From assembly GCF_032854445.1 (NCBI RefSeq), contig NC_088305.1, forward strand, positions 21,182,955 to 21,246,954: a stretch of DNA of 64,000 bases, read 5' to 3'. Shown here one piece after another: positions 57,731 through 64,000 of the stretch. Each line of letters begins with the position of its first letter. Position 1 is the stretch's first letter. The notes beneath the pieces are model-generated. The model was not told the origin of the DNA. It worked only from the letters and a program-made list of their open reading frames with translations, and searched no databases. This stretch comes from Liolophura sinensis (Eukaryota > Mollusca > Polyplacophora > Chitonida > Chitonidae). The position numbers and the translations under genes were made by a program.

Positions 57731-59307
57731 AGGAAGTGCCCTACAAACGGCAAAAGTCTCACATTGCTGCCGGGTTTATAAATGATATCATATCTCAAGT
57801 TTCAATAATCATGATAATGATATATATCTGGACAAAAATAGTGGGCAATTTGAAATCGGATCGGTTGGTCACGTCCCTAGCCCGGGTCCTAGGTGAGCAT
57901 CACGAGACTGATCGATCATCAAATCTGTGCACGGATAGAGAGGTTTATCATGATATCAATAAACAGATCTCATTTATTCGAGATAATTGTACACTGGCCA
58001 TCTGCCAGAGCACTGAAAGGAGTATGCAAGATTTCACGCCAACGCCGAGCAACCGGAAACGCGCTCCTTACTATACAGCCTCGCACAAGAGAGCAGAACT
58101 CCAATTAATTGTGTCACATGAATGCCAACGCCGCTGGTTTGGGGTGTTAGTAGAATAGCTGAAATATTTACAACGCACCACAAAACAAAAATATATATCA
58201 TCTCCAATGCGAGCCATTTATCAGTTTCGACACAATATAATAAAATGTAAACAGCGACACAGCTATATCATATAAATAAATGTAAGTATTTCAATTTTGG
58301 GTTAATGCACTGAGTTGAGTTACCTCTTGTTTTCCCCTTTTTATGACAGAAGATTGCCTTAGGTTGTTGACCGATTGCCTTGTCAGTTGCAATAAATGAA
58401 CACTGATTCATTAGATTCACCCGCTGATCTCCTAATGGTTGTATTGCTGGCCTTTCCCTGGGTACCAATTTGCTATAGAACGAAAGTGTCACCTGGAGTC
58501 GTGCAGAATATTTCCTTGCTCTAGAACACCCAAGGATACTTATTTAGTAGATTAATTAATTGAACGTGAATTATTTCGAAATAAATTAGATCTAATATCA
58601 GATGAAACTATGTACCAATCCCGCTTTTGGAGGGAAATGGTCGGTATGGGGCTTTTCTTACGTAACTTAATGTGTTCACGCATGCGGACTAGGACGACTG
58701 GATCGATGGACGGTTTTCTATGAATACTTTCAGTGTAATTACTGAATGGGTTTGTACTGCACCCTCATATCCATGCCACGAGCCTTGTACCATTCAGAAA
58801 GAGAACCGATGAGAGTTAAAGAGATGACCCTTTCAGCAAAATTGTTTTAGCGGATCAAATAAGACACATATTTCCAGAAGCTAGGGCGTTGTAATGGCGC
58901 TCGTTCCCAGCGCCTGATTTGGTTTAACTGATCAAATTAAGGAACTTAGCCCCGGTAATGTGACCGTAGTGCGATCGCTGTAAGTGGCGGATGTCTCGGC
59001 TTCTTTGTTATCTCACCAGAGGAGGATATTCTTAAGTAATCGTTCTGTAGAGGCCCCCTGTGATTACCGGCAAACCCAGTCCTTCTTCTCACGTACCAAT
59101 GTACAGAATGATATAGCAGCCGGTCGTGATGACATATGTGAACGCGCATAGTGAAACATTACTACACCCAACTAAAACGTCACCGTTTAAAAGAGAAGGT
59201 TCAGCGTAGCAGTAGGTAATGATGTATTTTTACACAGGCTGGAACGTCCAACGGGTGTACTCTTCTCTTTTTCTGCAATACGTCGCTGTTTCTGTAAAGT
59301 GCACTCA
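57731..59307. other. No gene confirmed
   Basis: The frame at 57736-58158 (140 codons) has no recognised similarity and no splice support. The remainder is spacer. Confidence 0.4.
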
Positions 59308-59405
59308 AAAAATTAATCTGTTAATTTTAGCAGAAACTCTTGTCTGAGTGATGCTATAATATATTTTGGCATTGCAGGAGATTGTTCTGTTAAATATAAC
59401 ACACA
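59308..59405 (+). repeat. MITE family M1, one end
   Basis: attaatctgttaattttagc then cttgtctgagtgatgctata match the left end of 20259-20485. No opposite arm was found, so this is a half element. Confidence 0.65.
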
Positions 59406-59479
59406 TTTTTGTGAACTTTTTTTTAACTTTGTGTGAACCATTTTTCCAACGCCCATGTTATAGTAAATGTGATCAATAA

Positions 59480-59545
59480 TATTTGCCTAGCATTTTTGAC
59501 AGGTCATATGATACGGTAAAACTCTTTACCGTGAGCAATACCGCG
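59480..59545 (+). repeat. Short dispersed repeat shared with 1777-1850
   Basis: tttgcctagcatttttgaca and gtcatatgatacggt occur here and, with few changes, in the intron at 1777. Confidence 0.7.
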
Positions 59546-59939
59546 AGTTCTAACTCGAAACTCCTCTGTCATCGCTTAAACATCGTGTGTGCTCTCTGTA
59601 AAATCGGATGCACTGGGCAGTGGGTTAGATTCTTGTCTGTGAATCTGAAAATGCACAACTGAAACGTGTCTTAGTGAGTTCCTCCCTAAACACTTGTATA
59701 GTTGTGCACAGCACATCCACTGTCAAATCTAAAACATGCATGAAGCAGCGAGTTCGATTCAGCTTTTAAATATTAAAAACAATAAAAACGAAATTCTTTC
59801 AACGAACAAAATCCCTAACAACATTATATTGTATACAGTAATTATGACTATGAAGTTCGTGTATGTAGAGAAGCTAAATTTTGTTACAACAACTGCGCAA
59901 ACATCATCGTCTTCTGCAACCAAGTACACTCTGGAGGAA

Positions 59940-60932
59940 ATGCCTACAAAAATAATTCAAGAAAGGTGTTTCCTTCTCGTCACACCGATCTACCACAACT
60001 TTACTGGATTCCAAAACTGTATAAATCCCTATAGATAAGCTCGCTTTATTGCGGATCTAGAAGCTGTACGCCAGAATTATAATTCTCTCTCTTAATGAAG
60101 GCACTCCAAGAAGATCAGCCATTTTGGAAAAAGTGTTGTTGTGCAATTGCACTGGATTAATGAGTCAAATGTATGTGAAAACTAAAAAACGCATCACTGA
60201 AGAACTCTCTGTACTACTATTCCCAACAAAGACTTGTTTGATAAAATTTCATCACCATGTGTATCGATGTGTAGTAAAACAGGTCACCGCTACATTAACG
60301 TCAAAGGCAACAAAGCCTTCTTCAGTACCGCTACATGTAATAGTTACCGCTTATGTGATGTTCCGTTGTTCATCGAGTTGCTTGAATTGAATTTCTCATT
60401 AATAACACTTATGTGAAATTCGGGGAAACCATATGTCAGTTTCAGTGTACAGAAATTCCGATGGGTACAAATTGTGCCCCTTTCGACGGACCTATACTTG
60501 TTCTTGTTTGAGCGCGAATAATCTTCATCATACTCAATCTTTCCTATTCACGAAACGGTATCTGCTGTAAACCACCAGTATATATAGCAAAGATATACGT
60601 ACGCGTTAGCTGGATTTAAAGGAAACCACAGACTCTCCAGATGGTAGATCTTATCTGGACTTGTATTTGTGCGAAAAGAAAATGAGCAAAATGGTTTTCT
60701 GTCACGTTACGACTTCACAACAAAAGGGATAGTTTCAGTTCTGACATTCTATATTACTCTTAATGGCATAGCAATATTCCGTGTACATGACGGGTACATA
60801 TCTCGTCTTGTAGTATTTATCAGATCCTTTGTGTTATTTGACGATTTGAATGGACGTCATAAACCAGTACTGCAAAATCTGATGTGTCAAGGTTATTCCA
60901 TCAAACGACTTTACTCCAAGGTTCTGACGTGA
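59940..60932 (+). pseudogene. Reverse transcriptase pseudogene, heavily decayed
   Basis: Pieces of a retroelement reverse transcriptase appear in order but in different frames and with stops: LPQLYWIPKLYKSL near 59989, NPYR then ARFIAD near 60028, EIPMGTNCAP near 60447, SYLDLYL near 60650, and DGYISRLVVFIRSF with DDLNGRHKPVLQNL to 60932. They match a widespread invertebrate and fish retroelement RT in which a GIPMGTNCAP motif precedes the catalytic site and YISQLIRF.R lies near the C-terminus. The stretch 60080-60400 is unreadable. The class (Penelope-like or other non-LTR) is uncertain. No function is possible. Confidence 0.75.
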
Positions 60933-60937
60933 GAATC

Positions 60938-61140
60938 TATGCGTCGAAACAAACATTCGTATACCAGCCCTCGACCAAAATAAAAGCTCCGTATCAATAA
61001 GTGGAAAGCCAGTTCTCGATTTAACAACGTTTAACACACAAAAGAACTAAGAAATTATATGAAGTACAAAATTAGAACGGAATCACGAAAAAAGAAGCCG
61101 TCGACAGTTTTTATTGATGCTAGAAAGACGCGAGGTGAAT
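60938..61140 (+). repeat. GCGTCGAAAC dispersed repeat, copy 2
   Basis: Directly follows the reverse transcriptase pseudogene: gcgtcgaaacaaacattcgt, and aagaactaagaaattatat. It is probably the 3' part of the same retroelement. Confidence 0.65.
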
Positions 61141-61854
61141 GAATGAAATCAGTCTGCAAACCGTAAACCACGTTAGTATATAAGTTGTCGATAAGCCTAA
61201 TTTGTATTTCTTTAATCGCGCTCAGAGCTATCACACTGAATCAACTTTAACGGTCAATCCGTGTACGACTCCCACGGGTGGGGCCTCAGCTGATAAGTAA
61301 CAGCCCATGTGTTACACGGAGAATATCTTCCCCCTGTCCCCCCGGGTGCTTACAGGTGACTTTGTAAGCGGAAACCAGACGCGGCGTGCAATCTACATCA
61401 GCATCTGAGATGATACCTGTGCACAGTGAGATATGAATAATGGATGAGAACATCCGCTCACGGGCGCTACCCACGTGACGTCTGATCGGATGGAACTTTT
61501 TATGCACCCGTCATAGGAACGTGGCCAGTACCAGTGCGTGTGCCCGAATACCGAACTGAAGCCACTTATATCACTATAGACTTAAACTCATAGAAAATAT
61601 AGTTACGTCGCTTTTCCTGAGAAGCAATGAAGTACCTGTTACTTGGAGAGGTTTTGTGTGTTTTGGTTCATTCTTGTACCTGAACTTTAATTTTTGAAAA
61701 ATGTTGCTTCCCTAGATGTTCAGATCATTTTACATCAGAACTGCAGAACGTTGGTTAGGATTACAGCTCTGTATATGGTTCTGCTGTGTTTAACAAAATA
61801 TAACCATTCAAACTGTCCATTTACCCCATCGGAGAGGCCTCAAAGCTTCTTCAA
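61141..61854. other. No gene seen
   Basis: Spacer before the 66-bp array. Confidence 0.45.
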
Positions 61855-63505
61855 ATCGTGTCTGAGTGTAAGTAATTCACTCCCAGGTATGTGACTTAGT
61901 ATTCCAGCCGTAAGTACCGATTTGTGTCTGCCTTTACGTAATTCACTCCCAGGTATGTGACTTAGTATTCCAGCCGTAAGTACCGATTTGTGTCTGCCTT
62001 TACGTAATTCACTCCCAGGTATGTGACTTAGTATTCCAGCTGTAAGTACCGATTTGTGTCTGCCTTTACGTAATTCGCTCCCAGGTATGTGACTAAGGGT
62101 TCCAGCTGTAAGTACCGATTTGTGTCTGGCTTTACGTAATTCACTCCCAGGTATGTGACTTAGGGTTCCAGCCGTAAGTACCGATTTGTGTCTGGTTTTA
62201 CGTAATTCACTCCCAGGTATGTGACTTAGTATTCCAGCTGTAAATACCGATTTGTGTCTGCCTTTACGTAATTCACTCCCAGGTATGTGACTTAGGGTTC
62301 CAGCCGTAAGTACCGATTTGTGTCTGCCTTTACGTAATTCGCACCCAGGTATGTGACTTGGGGTTCCAGCCGTAAGTACCGATTTGTGTCCGAGTTCACG
62401 TAATTCACTCCCAGGTATGTGACTTAGTATTCCAGCTGTAAGTACCGATTTGTGTCTGCCTTTACGTAATTCGCTCCCAGGTATGTGACTAAGGGTTCCA
62501 GCTGTAAGTAGCCATTTGTGTCTGGTTTTACGTAATTCACTCCCAGGTATGTGACTTAGTGTTCCAGCTGTAAGTACCGATTTGTGTCTGCCTTTACGTA
62601 ATTCGCTCCCAGGTATGTGACTAAGGGTTCCAGCCGTAAGTGCCGATTTGTGTCTGCCTTTACGTAATTCACTCCCAGGTATGTGGCTTAGGGTTCCAGC
62701 CGTAAGTACCGATTTGTGTCTGCCTTTACGTAATTCACTCCCAGGTATGTGACTTAGGGTTCCAGCCGTAAGTACCGATTTGTGTCTGCCTTTACGTAAT
62801 TCGCATCCAGGTATGTGACTTGGGGTTCCAGCTGTAAGTACCGATTTGTGTCCGAGTTCACGTAATTCACTCCCAGGTATGTGACTTAGGGTTCCAGCCG
62901 TAAGTACCGATTTGTGTCTGCCTTTACGTAATTCACTCCCAGGTATGTGACTTTGTATTCCAGCTGTAAGTACCGATTTGTGTCTGCCTTTACGTAATTC
63001 ACTCCCAGGTATGTGGCTGAGTATTCCAGCTGTAAGTACCGATTTGTGTCTGCCTTTACGTAATTCACTCCCAGGTATGTGACTAAGGGTTCCAGCCGTA
63101 AGTACCGATTTGTGTCTGCCTTTACGTAATTCACTCCCAGGTATGTGACTTAGTATTCCAGCTGTAAGTACCGATTTGTGTCTGCCTTTACGTAATTCAC
63201 TCCAAGGTATGTGACTTTGTATTCCAGCCGTAAGTACCGATTTGTGTCCGAGTTCACGTAATTCACTCCCAGGTATGTGGCTGAGTATTCCAGCTGTAAG
63301 TGCCGATTTGTGTCTGCCTTTACGTAATTCGCTCCCAGGTATGTGACTTAATATTCCAGCTGTAAGTACCGATTTGTGTCTGCCTTTACGTAATTCACTC
63401 TTAGGTATGTGACTTAGGGTTCCAGCCGTAAGTACCGATTTGTGTCCGAGTTCACGTAATTCACTCCCAGGTATGTGGCTGAGTATTTCAGCCGTGAGCA
63501 CTGAT
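61855..63505 (-). repeat. 66-bp tandem array, about 25 units, with a 570-codon open frame
   Basis: Each unit contains aattcactcccaggtatgtg, ttccagccgtaagtaccgat and ttgtgtctgcctttacgt. On the minus strand the array reads without a stop from an ATG at 63552 to a stop at 61840, as about 25 copies of a 22-residue repeat (HKSVLTAGTLSHIPGSELRK plus GR). Some units have REL-G in place of RKGR. The first unit is more diverged and the frame ends soon after the array. There is no signal peptide, known domain or splice evidence. It may be a satellite that happens to be open, or a repeat protein. Confidence 0.95.
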
Positions 63506-63605
63506 CTGTGTAACGTCTCATTAAATAGAACCACCCCTTGACACAAACGCAAAAAATCCCGACATGCATGTGTTCTGTTAATTAGTTTACTTTGGTTTGG
63601 GAATT

Positions 63606-63761
63606 AGGCGTCGAAACACACGTTAGTATACCCGCCGCCAACCATAATGGACGTCTTTCCAAAACAACGTTCAACACAAACCACCAATGAACTAAGAAAG
63701 TATAAAGTAACAAAATGGGATGGATTCATGCAAAGAAAAGCAGTCTCCATTGAAGGCCGTA
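63606..63761 (+). repeat. GCGTCGAAAC dispersed repeat, copy 3
   Basis: gcgtcgaaacacacgttagt, accgccaaccata-like segment and gaactaagaaagtataaag. It lies between the 66-bp and the 23-bp arrays. Confidence 0.65.
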
Positions 63762-64000
63762 AGGAGTGTTCATTCTATATACGTTCTATAAGAACCTATG
63801 TATATGTTCTATAAGAACCTATATGTACGTTCTATAAGAACCTATATGTACGTTCTATAAGAACCTTTATGTACGTTCTATAAAAACCTATATGTACGTT
63901 CTATAAGAACCTATATGTACGTTCTATAAGAACCTTTATGTACGTTCTATAAGAACCTATATGTACGTTCTATAAGAACCTATATGTACGTTCTATAAGA
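63762..64000. repeat. 23-bp tandem array, runs off the window
   Basis: Ten or more units of acgttctataagaaccta plus tatgt. Each unit holds the hairpin gttct-ata-agaac. The true length is unknown. Confidence 0.97.

Noticed and set aside
57736-58158. 140-codon open frame as a gene
   Set aside because: No recognisable domain, no good context or splice partners, and a second frame is open across the same bases.
61855-63505. CRISPR array
   Set aside because: Units are contiguous with no unique spacers, and the context is eukaryotic.
63762-64000. Heat-shock element array
   Set aside because: ttc and gaa are five bases apart (ttctataagaa) rather than two, so the HSE spacing is not met.

Overview
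This is a eukaryotic nuclear window: introns with GT/AG borders, AT-rich spacer, dense short interspersed elements and many tandem arrays. The commonest repeat is a tRNA-derived SINE whose 3' end reads like ...ataatgctggccgccgtcg... and ends in an AAAT tail. I associate that repeat with molluscs, and together with an invertebrate-like PMS1 it suggests a marine lophotrochozoan, most likely a bivalve mollusc; a brachiopod is not excluded. The species cannot be fixed from the sequence alone.

The only gene I can support firmly is PMS1, a MutL-family mismatch-repair protein, on the + strand. Thirteen exons from 425 to 16313 join with consistent phases into 851 residues plus a stop. The first part of the ATPase domain lies upstream of the window. 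The visible protein holds the end of the MutL N-terminal domain, a long acidic linker, an HMG box split over three exons, and the C-terminal dimerisation region. As in other PMS1 proteins I see no endonuclease DQHA motif.

The PMS1 introns are full of repeats. The most interesting are two related DNA elements (7220-8714 and 9952-10948) that start and end with the same inverted sequence and sit in TTAA-type targets. Each carries an exon that resembles the start of invertebrate proteins with a P2X7-receptor C-terminal (P2RX7_C) domain. The two elements flank the middle HMG-box exon. A nearby duplicate of one flank lacks the element and serves as an empty-site control.

From about 16.3 kb to the end I find no convincing host gene. 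This 48 kb holds SINEs of at least three families, several unreported-looking MITE or foldback families, a decayed reverse transcriptase pseudogene (about 59.94-60.93 kb), dispersed repeats, and tandem arrays with periods of about 64 bp (45.6-47.0 kb), 66 bp (61.9-63.5 kb, with a 570-codon open frame) and 23 bp (63.76 kb to the window end). Most open frames here are chance frames within repeats.

Exons and elements were placed by reading the sequence by eye. Family names rest on recognition, not on a search.
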